Shown in pieces: positions 16,985 to 26,573 of a stretch of DNA of 64,000 bases. Location: contig NZ_CP085442.1 of NCBI RefSeq assembly GCF_023824195.1, positions 2,890,001 to 2,954,000 of the forward strand. The letters run 5' to 3'. The stretch is from Priestia megaterium. Its GTDB lineage: Bacteria; Bacillota; Bacilli; Bacillales; Bacillaceae_H. The first letter of the stretch is position 1, and each line of letters begins with the position of its first letter. The translations under genes and the position numbers were made by a program. The notes under the pieces are model-generated. The model was not told the origin of the DNA, did not search any database, and saw only the letters and a program-made list of their open reading frames with translations.

Positions 16985-18090
16985 CATTTACTATCTTCAT
17001 CGTAAACCGTCCACTTTTCCTGTTTGATTTGATTGGAAACATCGATCAGTTTATTTTTCACTCGATCCTTTTCCGCTCCTGTTAAAGGCGTAGGTCGGTA
17101 GTCGTTTCGCGCCGTTGTGGAAGAAATACGGAATGGAATGACGTTGATGTCTTTATTAGTCGTTAGCTTTCCATCTTTAATCGTAAACGTCTGCTGAAAT
17201 ACAAATGTATCTTTATCACTTGGATTTTTGTTTCCGCCAAACATAAAGTTTCCTAAGCTATAGACAATAAATTTATTTTTGTACTCTTCAATTCCTTGAA
17301 CAACGTGAGGATGATGACCTAAAATCAAATCTGCTCCGTTATCAATTGTATATTTCGCCAATGCTTGCTGCGCTGTATCAGGAACATAGTGTCGTTCAGA
17401 TCCCCAGTGAAAATGCACAATGATAATTTTAGCGCCTTTTTCTTTTAAAGACTTAATTCCGTCTTTAATCTGGCTTCTTATTTCTTTTGTGTCATCCCAG
17501 CCCGGATATCCAAGCAATCCTACTTTGACTCCTTTTACCGTTGTGATGTATGTATCTTCATAGCCAAAATAGCCTATTCCGCTTTTCTTTAAGTTCTCTC
17601 TTGTATCATCATATCCTTGCTGTAAATAATCACGTGTATGATTATTAGCTAAGTTAACGTTTTCAATACTTCCTTGTTTTAAAATATTCACAAAAGAAGG
17701 ATCACCTTTAAAACGAAATGTTTTACTTGCTTTTTCGGTCGCAGTTGTCAGCGTCGTTTCTAAATTAACCGTTGTTAAATCATCTTGTTCAAAAATCGAC
17801 TTTACATTTTGCGTAAAATACGGAAGGCCATTTCTTGCCGCTACGTCATTAAAAGTAGAATCATAGCTGAAGCTTTCATCATTTCCTAAAGTAAAATCTC
17901 CCGCTGCGCTAATTTTAATGGTTGTATTAATACCCTCTTTTTTTTCTTTTTTTGTCGCTTCTTCTTTAGATTTTACCGTTTCTTCTTTTTTCTGTGGTTC
18001 AGAAGATGTTTGTTCTCCTGCTCCTCCGCATGCTCCCAGTAAAAAACACAGACTTCCATAAATAACAGCTTTTCTTAAATACTTGTTCAT
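16984..18090 (-). CDS. CapA-like metallophosphatase-fold lipoprotein
   Basis: 368 residues. Lipobox LLGACGG at about 17-23 gives a membrane-anchored lipoprotein; a Lys/Glu-rich linker follows to about 55. The CapA/PGA_cap domain has SAAGDFTLG, NLETTLT, NLANNHTRDY, IIIVHFHWGSE and LGHHPHVVQG metal-site motifs. Homologues handle poly-gamma-glutamate capsule synthesis or anchoring, but no capBCAE genes are nearby, so the role is open. Single gene; the 311 bases upstream hold its promoter and no convincing gene. Confidence 0.88.
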   Translation of the reverse strand: MNKYLRKAVIYGSLCFLLGACGGAGEQTSSEPQKKEETVKSKEEATKKEKKEGINTTIKISAAGDFTLGNDESFSYDSTFNDVAARNGLPYFTQNVKSIFEQDDLTTVNLETTLTTATEKASKTFRFKGDPSFVNILKQGSIENVNLANNHTRDYLQQGYDDTRENLKKSGIGYFGYEDTYITTVKGVKVGLLGYPGWDDTKEIRSQIKDGIKSLKEKGAKIIIVHFHWGSERHYVPDTAQQALAKYTIDNGADLILGHHPHVVQGIEEYKNKFIVYSLGNFMFGGNKNPSDKDTFVFQQTFTIKDGKLTTNKDINVIPFRISSTTARNDYRPTPLTGAEKDRVKNKLIDVSNQIKQEKWTVYDEDSK

Positions 18091-18361
18091 GTAACGTTAA
18101 AACCCCTTTTTACGTTTTAATAACTGTGTTTGGACATGGTGTTTAATGCATATTTCGCCAAATACATACAATCTTCCTGTTATATCGGCAAAATAAGTGA
18201 AATTTTTATAAAAAAAGGAAGTTTTTATATTCTTATTGGGTTAGAACAAGAGGTTTTGGCTAAGAGAAAAGTAGCGCAAACGCTGCGGAGAAAACTGATG
18301 AGCTGTAATAAACTTCAAGTGATTTACAAAATAGCACAGCGATTTCCAAACATCACCTAAA

Positions 18362-18393
18362 AAAACCTCCTTTGCTCATGCAAAGAAGGTTTT
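18362..18393 (-). terminator. Terminator of the YeeE/YedE gene
   Basis: AAAACCTCCTTTGC/GCAAAGAAGGTTTT stem with one mismatch, T-run on the minus strand. Confidence 0.8.
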
Positions 18394-18401
18394 ATCTAAA
18401 C

Positions 18402-19655
18402 TTAACAAATCGAATCATTAGATTTAGGGTTTTTGAGTCCAAATAACGGTCGGATAAATAGTGCTAAGCCTGTGCCAAGCATCGCCATAACCATCCATAC
18501 CCATCCGTGAAGACTAAATGAAGCAATGCCGCCAAAGTAAGCGCCAATATTACAGCCAAAGGCAAGTCGAGCACCATATCCCATTAAAAGGCCCCCAACA
18601 ACAGCTGCTCCTGCAACGCCGGGCTTAATCTTTCCTGGTTTAAACGTCCCTTGCGCCGTTGCTGAAATGAAAGCGCCTAGTATGATCCCAAAATTTAACA
18701 CGCTGGTAGAGTCCGCTAGCACACTTTTCGTTAGCGCTTCTCCATTCCCACCTTGGAAAAATCCCCAGCTCGATACATCTATCCCAGCTGCCATCATCGC
18801 TTTTCCGCCCCATAAAGCAAAAGCAGAGGTAATTCCCCAAGGATTTCCTCTTACAGCAAGCGTCAATGCATTTAATACAGCCAGCACAATCGCTGCGGTG
18901 AATAGAGGCCAAGAGCCGCGAATAATTTTCTTCCACCCTTTTGTAGTAGGAAGCTGTTTCATCATAGGCGGATTTTTCTTTTTGGCAATTTGAATCGTAA
19001 TCCAGTAAATCGCTGCAAACGCGATGAGCTGTACAATCCAAGCACCAAAATAACCAAGACCTGTAGATTCAGCTAGTGAAATAGGCGGAAGCGACGGTTG
19101 TTTTTGCCAAAACGGCAAATGATATGCCCCGAACATAGAACCTACAATAAAGGATAAAAGCGTTAAAATCATAGAAGAAGAGCCGCCGCCTAACGAATAC
19201 AGCGTCCCTGAGGCACATCCATTTCCTAGCTGCATGCCAATTCCAAACATAAACGAACCAACTATCACGCTTACTCCTACAGGTGAAACATATCCTTTTG
19301 GCGTTACGCCTGTAAAGCTAAAGTCTGTACTTAAAATAATAGCAAACAGCGTTGAAGCAATCGCGAGCATAAGCATATGCGCTTGCAACCCTTGAACATT
19401 GCCGACAGATACAAGTCGGCGAAATGCTGATGTAAAGCCAAAACGTGCGTATAGAAGCGTCATCCCCAACGCTAGACCGATAATAAATAAAACACCTTGC
19501 GTCCAATTAGTCGTGAGCACAATCGCAAGAAGTAAAATAACTGCTGCTATAACCCCTCCTGCAAATAATGGCTTTTGCATAGGGCTTAATTCTGTTACAA
19601 CAGTAGTGGGCTTTGATTTATATGATGAGTGCAACGTTTGCGCCAAATCATCCAC
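18402..19655 (-). CDS. YeeE/YedE-family sulfur-compound transporter
   Basis: 417 residues with about 10-12 membrane segments and the two-fold internal repeat of the family. Conserved Cys motifs that line the thiosulfate path in TsuA-type proteins are present: LGNGCASGTLYSLGGGS (about 142-158) and LAFGCNIGAYFGGIAS near residue 370. No TusA/YeeD gene is adjacent. Likely imports thiosulfate or a related sulfur compound. Single gene with terminator. Confidence 0.9.
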   Translation of the reverse strand: MDDLAQTLHSSYKSKPTTVVTELSPMQKPLFAGGVIAAVILLLAIVLTTNWTQGVLFIIGLALGMTLLYARFGFTSAFRRLVSVGNVQGLQAHMLMLAIASTLFAIILSTDFSFTGVTPKGYVSPVGVSVIVGSFMFGIGMQLGNGCASGTLYSLGGGSSSMILTLLSFIVGSMFGAYHLPFWQKQPSLPPISLAESTGLGYFGAWIVQLIAFAAIYWITIQIAKKKNPPMMKQLPTTKGWKKIIRGSWPLFTAAIVLAVLNALTLAVRGNPWGITSAFALWGGKAMMAAGIDVSSWGFFQGGNGEALTKSVLADSTSVLNFGIILGAFISATAQGTFKPGKIKPGVAGAAVVGGLLMGYGARLAFGCNIGAYFGGIASFSLHGWVWMVMAMLGTGLALFIRPLFGLKNPKSNDSIC

Positions 19656-19783
19656 TCCTTTTCTGATAGAAATACTAAGAATTAATATTTATCATCTTAT
19701 AGCACTTCCCTTCTCCTGTAAACTGTTTAGCAAAATGAAAGTGAATTGTTTATTTTTTAAATATTCTTACCTTTAGTCATACA

Positions 19784-19813
19784 AAAAGCAGAAGTTTCTA
19801 TTCTTCTGCTTTT
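19784..19813 (-). terminator. Terminator of the EAL gene
   Basis: AAAAGCAGAAG/CTTCTGCTTTT stem with a T-run on the minus strand. Confidence 0.85.
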
Positions 19814-19818
19814 CGCTG

Positions 19819-20859
19819 CTAAACGTAAATAGAATGAATCTCTTTTACCGGAGTAGGATGAGGCTTTGCAAAATAATACCCTTGAAACAAATCATATCCC
19901 ATCTCTATCAGGCATTTTAAATCTTCTTCTGTCTCTACCCCTTCCGCAAGAGCCTTCGCCCCCATTTTATGGGTGATAGCTAACATCTCTTGGGCCACTT
20001 TTTTCTGTTTCTCATTTTTACTGACTCCGTTTGTGAATTCAAATGCTAACTTCACCACGTCAGGCTCCACTTCTAAAAGCCTCTTCAGCGTGTTATAACC
20101 AACCACCCCTACGTCATCTAAAGCATATTTAAATCCGTGGGAACGATAATAATTCAAAATGTTTTTTAAATGCTCAATATCTTGAACATCCTCCGTTTCA
20201 ATAACTTCAAATACTATTTGCTCGGGTTTTATATTCAATTCTTGAATTAACGCAAATGTAGATGCCAAGCAATGCTCGGGATTATATATTGCTGTAGGAA
20301 TAAAGTTAATAAAAATCAGCTGACGATCAATAATACTGGCATTTTTTACAGCTTCTAAGCGGCAAGCTCGGTCAAGGGCGAAGGTTTTATTTCTTATTTG
20401 AGCAGCTTCAAACATTTTAAAAGGGGGTATAATACTTCCATCTTCTTCTAGTCCTCTTGATAAAATTTCATGGCCAATGATGTTCACTTGTTCGCGATCA
20501 ACCGATACAATCGGCTGATAATATGAGCAAATTCGCTTGTCTTCAATCAGCTCATCAATCCACAAGGCATCTTTCAGTTTTTGGAAAACGGTGATTGGCT
20601 CCATACGCGGCAGGTTTTCAAACGGGCTCCGCGGCGTGGCTTCTACAGCCCACACATGCCGAGGGTCTAAATGCTGATAAACATAATCCATAAAACCCCA
20701 AAAGATATCTTCTCTCATCCAGAACATATCTTCTCCAAGAGTCTTCCATTGATTTTGAGAAATATCTTTAAAGTATTTTTCCAATTTCTTTACATCGGTT
20801 GGTTTCTGAATAGAAACCGTATATCCTCTACTAATTGGCAGACACGCGTCGCACCCCAT
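19819..20859 (-). CDS. EAL-domain protein, possible c-di-GMP phosphodiesterase
   Basis: 346 residues, no membrane segment. An N-terminal region of about 90 residues starts with a CDAC pair (possible metal or redox site). The EAL domain spans about 95-340. Seen are the signature as EIL in GHEILSRG, FINFIPT, VFEVIETED, ALDDVGVVGYN (usually DDFGTG), VVKLAFEF, AEGVET and FQGYYFAKP. The main acidic ligands are kept, but loop 6 is altered, so it may hydrolyse c-di-GMP weakly or only bind it. GAGGGAG precedes the ATG. Confidence 0.88.
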   Translation of the reverse strand: MGCDACLPISRGYTVSIQKPTDVKKLEKYFKDISQNQWKTLGEDMFWMREDIFWGFMDYVYQHLDPRHVWAVEATPRSPFENLPRMEPITVFQKLKDALWIDELIEDKRICSYYQPIVSVDREQVNIIGHEILSRGLEEDGSIIPPFKMFEAAQIRNKTFALDRACRLEAVKNASIIDRQLIFINFIPTAIYNPEHCLASTFALIQELNIKPEQIVFEVIETEDVQDIEHLKNILNYYRSHGFKYALDDVGVVGYNTLKRLLEVEPDVVKLAFEFTNGVSKNEKQKKVAQEMLAITHKMGAKALAEGVETEEDLKCLIEMGYDLFQGYYFAKPHPTPVKEIHSIYV

Positions 20860-21059
20860 AGTTCATCTTCTCCCTCATTTATCATCAGTTTTTTGTATGT
20901 ACACATGGATAGTTCTAGGAACTATACCACTTTTAAGAAATTTGCAAACCCTATTTTCCCTTTAAAATAGAATGCACCGAAAAGTTTTGGTAAAATGATA
21001 GACGGCTTTTATTGTCTAGATGATTATACGAAGAACTTGTATAAGGAAGTGAATGATTC

Positions 21060-21392
21060 ATGAGCAAAAACCGTTTTACTAAGTGGTTTTTATTTTCTTT
21101 AATACTCTTTGCCTTAAGTACCGGAGCAATGTATTATATGCTGTATATATCGTACTGGGCATATTCTATTAAGCTGTTTTTAATCGTGGTGCCGCTCTTT
21201 ACATTATTATCGGTTGCTTTTGGTTCGTTGGTAATCGTCCATGAACGCAAAAGAAAACGTGTATTTCAGCTGCAAAACGAAGGAAGTAGTCCTAAAAATA
21301 CGTTTATTCAAGGCTTTTCCGAAATAACGGTAGGAGCAGGATGCATCTTGCTGTGCTTTTTTCTTTTTCTTTATTTTCTAATGGATTATTAA
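21060..21392 (+). CDS. Hypothetical small membrane protein
   Basis: 110 residues with three hydrophobic segments (about 8-28, 32-56 and 88-108) and a charged loop (HERKRKRVFQLQNEG) between the second and third. AAGGAAGTG is upstream of the ATG. No family recognised. Confidence 0.7.
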   Translation: MSKNRFTKWFLFSLILFALSTGAMYYMLYISYWAYSIKLFLIVVPLFTLLSVAFGSLVIVHERKRKRVFQLQNEGSSPKNTFIQGFSEITVGAGCILLCFFLFLYFLMDY

Positions 21393-21486
21393 GTATAAAT
21401 AAAAAGAGATTGAGACATAACGAAATCAATTCAATCTAAAGACGAACAAATTGGATAAATGAGCTAGTAGAACCGCTTGTTACACC

Positions 21487-21618
21487 GCGGTTGATTTCCG
21501 TGCAAGACTTCGCTTTCCGCGGGTGGCCGATGAGCCTCCTCGTCGCTTCCGCTCCTGCGGGGTCTCACCTATTCTGCTTTTCCCGCAGGAGTCTTCGCCT
21601 TGCCCTCCAATCAACCGC
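21487..21618. repeat. GC-rich dispersed palindromic repeat element
   Basis: Bounded by GCGGTTGATT (21487-21496) and its exact inverse AATCAACCGC (21609-21618). Inside are further inverted segments, CTCCTGCGGG/CCCGCAGGAG and GACT/AGTC, giving a 132-base structured, non-coding unit much richer in GC than its surroundings. From memory, very similar sequences (TTCGCTTTCCGCGGG, GGAGTCTTCGCC) occur in many copies in Bacillaceae genomes. Only one copy was seen in this window. The 357 bases between 21393 and 21749 hold this element and the terminator that follows, and no gene. Confidence 0.75.
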
Positions 21619-21664
21619 TAGAAGCACCTACATACATGAAACTTACATTCACTATACCAATGAA

Positions 21665-21716
21665 AAAATCCGAACTAGTTTGATTCTCCATCAAGAATCA
21701 AACTAGTTCGGATTTT
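21665..21716. terminator. Long perfect hairpin, bidirectional terminator
   Basis: Arms of 23 bases (AAAATCCGAACTAGTTTGAT...) with a six-base loop, A-run and T-run on either side. Lies after the alcohol dehydrogenase gene. Confidence 0.85.
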
Positions 21717-21749
21717 CCTTCAACGAAAATATTTTTGTCACTGCTTCTT

Positions 21750-22922
21750 TTATTTGGATCTTTCTAGAATATCTCGAACGCTTGCATAGTCAAGCTCTTT
21801 ATAAGTGCCAACACCTGGTTTTACAAAGGTCTTTTCAACAATAGCATCAAATTCACTATCATCAATATCATAGTCACGCAAGCAGTTCGGGGCTCCTAAG
21901 TCATTCCAGAAAGTGCGAAGTGCTTTTGCTCCTTCCGTTGCTATTTCTTCATCGGTTTTTCCTGCGGGTTCAATGCCAAATACGTTTACAGCCAGTTGTC
22001 TTACACGAGAAGGATCTTCTTTTAGCACATGCTCCAGCCAGTTAGGGAACAAGATAGCAAGACCGCCTCCGTGGGGAATATCATATACGGCCGACAGAGC
22101 ATGTTCAATACGATGAGTAGCCCAGTCTCCCCCGTCCGTTCCGTTTGCTAAGCTTCCGTTAAACGCCGTCGTGCTGATATACATCATCGTTTCACGATAC
22201 TTATAAGAAGTAAGGTCTTTAAGAAGCTTAGGACCTTCTTGTACAGCTGTTCTTAGCAATGATTCAATAAAGCCGTCAATCATCGGCGTATTTTCCGTGC
22301 GATGAAAATAGTGTTCAAGCGCATGTGACATACTGTCAACAATTCCATAGACGGTTTGATCGCGCGGCACTGAAAATGTGTACGCCGGATCTAAGATAGA
22401 AAAGACGGGAAATACGTGAGAAGACGTCCATCCGAGCTTTTCTTTTGTTTCCCAATTTGTTATAACAGAAGTTGAATTCATTTCAGATCCTGTTGCTGCA
22501 AGTGTTAATACCGTTCCAAAAGGAAGAGCATCTGTAATCTCTTCTTTACGTGTAATTAAATCCCATGTATTCCCTTCATACACGGCTCCAGCTGCAATAG
22601 CTTTTGTACAATCGATTACACTTCCTCCCCCAACGGCTAAGAGAAAATCAATGTTTTCTTTTTTACATATGTCAACGCCTTTAGCTACCGTAGTCAAACG
22701 AGGGTTAGGTTCTACACCAGAAAGCTCGTGAACAACTGCGTTAATAGACTGAAGTTCAGCTTTCACCTCGTCGTATACGCCATTTCGTTTGATACTTCCT
22801 CCTCCGTATACTAACAGAACGTTTACTTGTTTATGATAAGAAGCAAGCCCTTGCGATAGCTTCGTAATTTGATTTTTTCCAAAGTATAATTTTGTAGGAT
22901 TGTGTTGCAAAAATATATTCAT
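21750..22922 (-). CDS. Iron-containing alcohol dehydrogenase (butanol dehydrogenase, YugJ type)
   Basis: 390-residue group III dehydrogenase that reduces aldehydes with NAD(P)H. Nucleotide-binding [16 protein letters not shown] and [15 protein letters not shown], then [10 protein letters not shown], and metal-binding residues in [12 protein letters not shown] (about 190-205) and [20 protein letters not shown]. The full family length is present. GGTGTAGAAC lies ahead of the ATG. The LysR-family gene upstream on the same strand could regulate it. Confidence 0.94.
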   Translation of the reverse strand: MNIFLQHNPTKLYFGKNQITKLSQGLASYHKQVNVLLVYGGGSIKRNGVYDEVKAELQSINAVVHELSGVEPNPRLTTVAKGVDICKKENIDFLLAVGGGSVIDCTKAIAAGAVYEGNTWDLITRKEEITDALPFGTVLTLAATGSEMNSTSVITNWETKEKLGWTSSHVFPVFSILDPAYTFSVPRDQTVYGIVDSMSHALEHYFHRTENTPMIDGFIESLLRTAVQEGPKLLKDLTSYKYRETMMYISTTAFNGSLANGTDGGDWATHRIEHALSAVYDIPHGGGLAILFPNWLEHVLKEDPSRVRQLAVNVFGIEPAGKTDEEIATEGAKALRTFWNDLGAPNCLRDYDIDDSEFDAIVEKTFVKPGVGTYKELDYASVRDILERSK

Positions 22923-23006
22923 GTTCTACACCTCTAGTTTCATGTCTTATAAAAAGTGTATCACGAAAACAACTTCATCATTATTGAAGATTCTCTATAC
23001 CTATTA

Positions 23007-23897
23007 TCAATATTTTTGATAACCTTCTTGAACAAGTGAAATAAATTGTTGAATGGGTGCCGTCAGCCATTTTTTCTTTTTGAATATGAGCTGTGAATAA
23101 AGATAAAATTCTTCGTGGTCAAACGGGATTTTAATCAGTTTTCCGCTTTCCATCTCTTGTTTCACCGCTATTTCCGGTACAAGGGCAATACCTAAATTAT
23201 CCGCTACGCACTGTTTAATCGCTTCAAGACTGCTAAATGAGATGACCGATTGCATATGAATACCGCTGCTGCGCATCATCTCTTCTAAAAGCGTGCGATA
23301 AGGGCAGCCGCTCTCAGTTAAAATGATGGTCTCTCCCTCAAACTCTTCCATTACAACGCTGTTTCTTTCACTAAAAGAATGGGATGGCGAAGCAATCATA
23401 ACCATGTTTTCTTTTCGAATAGGAATCACTTCTAAACTTGAAGATGTTTGAAGGCGATCAAGCAAAACGGCTACGTCATACTTTCCGTCAATAATTCCTT
23501 GTGTTAAGTTTGGACATAAACCCGCTTCTAGCATAATCTTTAGAGAAGGGTGCTGCTTTTTTAATTCACGAACATACGGTGTAATAAAATAAGCGGCCAG
23601 CGACTCCACGGTTCCTATTGAAACCGTTCCTCTAGCATCTTCGTTCGTAGTAAGGCGCTCTTTTGCTTCATTTAGTAACTCAGTTACTTGGTTCACATAA
23701 TAAAGCAATTCTTCACCAGGCTGAGTCAGCTTCATTTTTTGTCCTGTTCGTTCAAATAGCTTTTGACCGTAATGATCCTCTAATTTTTTTATATGAGTGG
23801 TAACGCTTGACTGAGCATACCCTAACTCCTCACCCGTTCGTGTATAGCTCCCCCACTTCGCTACTTCTTTGAATGTATATAAATAGTTAATATCCAT
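23007..23897 (-). CDS. LysR-family transcriptional regulator
   Basis: 296 residues: N-terminal winged helix (YTRTGEELGYAQSSVTTHIK, about 18-37) and a two-lobed effector domain (GTVSIGTVESLAAYFI; YRTLLEEMM). It lies 84 bases upstream of the alcohol dehydrogenase gene on the same strand. Effector unknown. Confidence 0.93.
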   Translation of the reverse strand: MDINYLYTFKEVAKWGSYTRTGEELGYAQSSVTTHIKKLEDHYGQKLFERTGQKMKLTQPGEELLYYVNQVTELLNEAKERLTTNEDARGTVSIGTVESLAAYFITPYVRELKKQHPSLKIMLEAGLCPNLTQGIIDGKYDVAVLLDRLQTSSSLEVIPIRKENMVMIASPSHSFSERNSVVMEEFEGETIILTESGCPYRTLLEEMMRSSGIHMQSVISFSSLEAIKQCVADNLGIALVPEIAVKQEMESGKLIKIPFDHEEFYLYSQLIFKKKKWLTAPIQQFISLVQEGYQKY

Positions 23898-24117
23898 ATG
23901 CTGCTCCTTATGTACTGCTGTTTTGTTTCGTTATCCATACGCTAAAGCTGTTCTAGTAATCAGAACTTATACGCAAATAGAATCACAGTACAGTATAAGC
24001 GAACTCGTTTTGCCAAGCAATTTTATCAACCTTAAAAATTCTTTTTATATTAGGCAATTACGCCGCCTTTTGTTCATAGAATGAAAAACAAACCTATGAA
24101 AAGAAAGGGTGTATCTC

Positions 24118-24264
24118 GTGACAGCCTACAAAGAAGTGTTATATAAAGGAAAACGCTTTGTACTGATTCACGTATATGATTCAGGATACTGTGAAATCCG
24201 ACCGATTGATCATGCTTTTAAAGTCGAACTTGTGCGATTAGATGAGATAGAACAATGCGGATAA
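24118..24264 (+). CDS. Small conserved-looking hypothetical protein, 48 residues
   Basis: GTG at 24118 with AGAAAGGG eight bases upstream. The product (starting VTAYKEVLYKGKRFVLIHV, ending DEIEQCG) alternates hydrophobic and polar residues like a small beta-sheet protein. A terminator follows 12 bases after the stop. The complete unit of ribosome binding site, ORF and terminator supports a real gene. No family named. Confidence 0.65.
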   Translation: MTAYKEVLYKGKRFVLIHVYDSGYCEIRPIDHAFKVELVRLDEIEQCG

Positions 24265-24275
24265 CAGTCGTGAAC

Positions 24276-24298
24276 GCAGCTAATGCAGCTGCTTTTTT
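24276..24298 (+). terminator. Terminator of the 48-residue gene
   Basis: GCAGCT/AGCTGC stem followed by six Ts. Confidence 0.75.
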
Positions 24299-24431
24299 GT
24301 TTGTATTAAAAACAAGTGGATGAGATAAAAATAGCTGAATTGGCTGGCCTTTTACATAATTTCTTCCTGTATACTTTGTAACTAAGGATATTCGCACTTA
24401 TTTAGTTTCTATACTTACTCGAGGTGATTAC

Positions 24432-25343
24432 ATGAAAAAAGGCTGGCTGGAATGGATATTATTATCCGTTGCGTTAATTTGGGGAGCCAATTATACAATC
24501 GGAAAATTTGGAGTTGCTCATATGTCTTCCATTCAATTTAGCGCACTGCGTTTTATAATGGTTGCTCCTATTCTTTTACTTATTACAGGAATAATAGAGC
24601 GAGGCATTCGTATCGAAAAAAAAGACTGGGGACGTTTAATAGCGGTCAGTATAGTAGGCGTTACGCTCTATCAAACGCTGTTTATGGTATCTGTTAAGTA
24701 TACGACAGCTACAAATGCTTCTTTACTTATTTCGATGTCTCCTATTTTCACAGGAATCTTAGCTATATTATATAAGCATGAAGCTTTTTCGTTAAAAACA
24801 CAGCTAGGCTCTGTGCTTGCTTTTTTCGGGGCTGCGTTTGTACTGCTGTTTGGTCACTCTAGTCATGCGCTGTCGCAGCTTGCATGGTTCGGAAACATCA
24901 TGGGGATTGTGGCAGCCATTGCTTGGGGCTGGTACCCGATTTTAGCAAAACCTTTAGTCGTAAAATATTCTGCTTTGCGAGTGACTGCCTGGTCTGCTTT
25001 AATCGGAGCTATTCCGCTTACTGTCTACTGTCTTTTCACCTATCAAACGCTTATCTGGCCAACAGATATAGGCAGCTGGAGCTCTCTGGCATATTCTATT
25101 TTGTTCGTGACGGTGTACGGGCTGGTGATGTGGTATGTAGGAATTGGAAAAATTGGCTCTACAAAAGTAATGGTTTACATGTATGTTATTCCTTTGTTCG
25201 CCGTTGTTTTTGCTGCTGTAGCCATTGGAGAGACCATCAATGCTATGCAGCTGCTTGGAGGACTTATTATTTTTAGCGGTTTGTATATTGTTAAAAAAAG
25301 CCCTGCTCCTAAAACAGCTCTTAAACTTAAAAAAGCAAACTAA
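24432..25343 (+). CDS. EamA-family (DMT) transporter
   Basis: 303 residues, ten membrane segments in two EamA repeats (WGANYTIGKFG at the start of the first; AAIAWGWYPILAKPL at the start of the second), C-terminal Lys-rich tail. Family members export amino acids or other metabolites; the substrate is unknown. GAGGTGATTAC precedes the ATG. Single gene. Confidence 0.92.
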   Translation: MKKGWLEWILLSVALIWGANYTIGKFGVAHMSSIQFSALRFIMVAPILLLITGIIERGIRIEKKDWGRLIAVSIVGVTLYQTLFMVSVKYTTATNASLLISMSPIFTGILAILYKHEAFSLKTQLGSVLAFFGAAFVLLFGHSSHALSQLAWFGNIMGIVAAIAWGWYPILAKPLVVKYSALRVTAWSALIGAIPLTVYCLFTYQTLIWPTDIGSWSSLAYSILFVTVYGLVMWYVGIGKIGSTKVMVYMYVIPLFAVVFAAVAIGETINAMQLLGGLIIFSGLYIVKKSPAPKTALKLKKAN

Positions 25344-25374
25344 AAAGAGTAACGGGTTCGGTTGATGCATGGTA

Positions 25375-25411
25375 ACTAATAACGCTCAGATTTTTTCTGA
25401 GCGTTATTAGT
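25375..25411. terminator. Bidirectional terminator
   Basis: ACTAATAACGCTCAGA/TCTGAGCGTTATTAGT, perfect 16-base stem with a T-rich loop, between convergent genes. Confidence 0.85.
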
Positions 25412-25456
25412 ATACTATTTTAATGCCCTAATTGAATTAAACACCCGTTAGTTTGA

Positions 25457-25921
25457 TTAATGAACATTTAGTATATTGATTTTTAGTTTATATTCATGAG
25501 TGATTTTATGCTGATTGTATACGCATTGAAAGCCATTTCGTTCATAAAATAACTTCGCTTCGTCAGTATCTGTATAGAGAACGAGGCTGTCGTAATAATT
25601 CTCTGCATAGTGAATGACTCCTTTTAAAAGTTGTTTGCCTATACCCTTTCTGCGAAATTGAGCTGAAACATAAAACCTCCTTACTCTTCCAACATTAGCA
25701 TACTGGCTGTAAGGATTTCGATTAAGGCCGGCTACGCCAATTAATTTGTTTTGTTCACCGTAAACTCCCCACAATCTTTCGCCCGTTTTGTTAAATACGT
25801 TTTGCCCGTTTTTATACTCCGCTACTAGCCTTGTAAGAAAGAAAAAGCCTTCCTCCTGGCTTTCTATTAACAGCTCTTTTATATCATGCTCCATCAGATC
25901 CGTTAGCCTGATGATTCTCAT
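25457..25921 (-). CDS. GNAT-family N-acetyltransferase
   Basis: 154 residues from the ATG at 25921. Motif A is FYVSAQFRRKGIGKQLLKG (about 80-98), and the C-terminal YTDTDEAKLFYERNGF pattern is typical. The open frame runs on upstream to 25948, and no start has a clear ribosome binding site, so the N-terminus is uncertain. Substrate unknown. Confidence 0.82.
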   Translation of the reverse strand: MRIIRLTDLMEHDIKELLIESQEEGFFFLTRLVAEYKNGQNVFNKTGERLWGVYGEQNKLIGVAGLNRNPYSQYANVGRVRRFYVSAQFRRKGIGKQLLKGVIHYAENYYDSLVLYTDTDEAKLFYERNGFQCVYNQHKITHEYKLKINILNVH

Positions 25922-26132
25922 AAGTGACGGCCATTGTATAAAGAACAAAACCTAAATTTGCGGTTACTTGACTTGCTGCTAAAAAATAAAAACGCTGAGT
26001 CAATTCTTTTCTCCTTTCTGTTAGACGTAACATGCAAAAAGATAATCTGTTTTTGTTAATTTTTCCCTTTTAAACTATAACACTATTTGACGAAATCCAA
26101 AACTATCTATAATTTAGTAGATGGAGGTTTTT

Positions 26133-26534
26133 ATGTTTAAATATAGTTTTCTTATTGTTCTTATCGCTTTTTTACTTATTAACTTTAACGGTCAGGAAAA
26201 TCAAATTGTAGGAGGCAAAATAAAAAAGGAACGAAGTGAGGTTTTCTTTGGCGAATACGACAGCTTTACAGGCCGCTACTCCCGGAGCATTAAACTCAAA
26301 AAAGGCGTAACCTACGCTTTTACGCTATCTAAAAACACCAAAAGCGGAGACCTGTCCCTGTATGTAGAAGATCCAAGACATACACGTTTCTTTGAAATGA
26401 CTAATAACTCTCTTTATTTAACACCTGAAAAAACGAAAAGATATCGCGTTAACTTTATAGGCTCGGAGCATAGAGGCTCTTTTCAGCTTTACTGGAAAGG
26501 CAGCGTTCAAGAGAAAAACGAAAGATCTGTATAA
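26133..26534 (+). CDS. Hypothetical secreted protein
   Basis: 133 residues from the ATG at 26133, five bases after TGGAGG. An N-terminal hydrophobic segment (about 3-18) resembles a signal peptide. The mature part looks like a beta-sandwich binding domain (GEYDSFTGRYSRSIKLKKG, GDLSLYVEDPRHTRFF). No catalytic motif. The next gene starts 40 bases downstream, so the two may be co-transcribed. Confidence 0.7.
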   Translation: MFKYSFLIVLIAFLLINFNGQENQIVGGKIKKERSEVFFGEYDSFTGRYSRSIKLKKGVTYAFTLSKNTKSGDLSLYVEDPRHTRFFEMTNNSLYLTPEKTKRYRVNFIGSEHRGSFQLYWKGSVQEKNERSV

Positions 26535-26573
26535 TACCGTTTTAAACAACGCTTAAATGAGGAGGAATGGTTT

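Noticed and set aside
18130..18360. Plus-strand ORF of 76 codons between the CapA-like and YeeE/YedE genes
   Set aside because: No ribosome binding site at its ATG, no recognisable pattern, and it runs into the terminator of the neighbouring gene. Probably chance.
24884..25276. Second-frame ORF of 130 codons inside the EamA gene
   Set aside because: Cys- and Ser-rich frame-shifted shadow of the EamA coding sequence.
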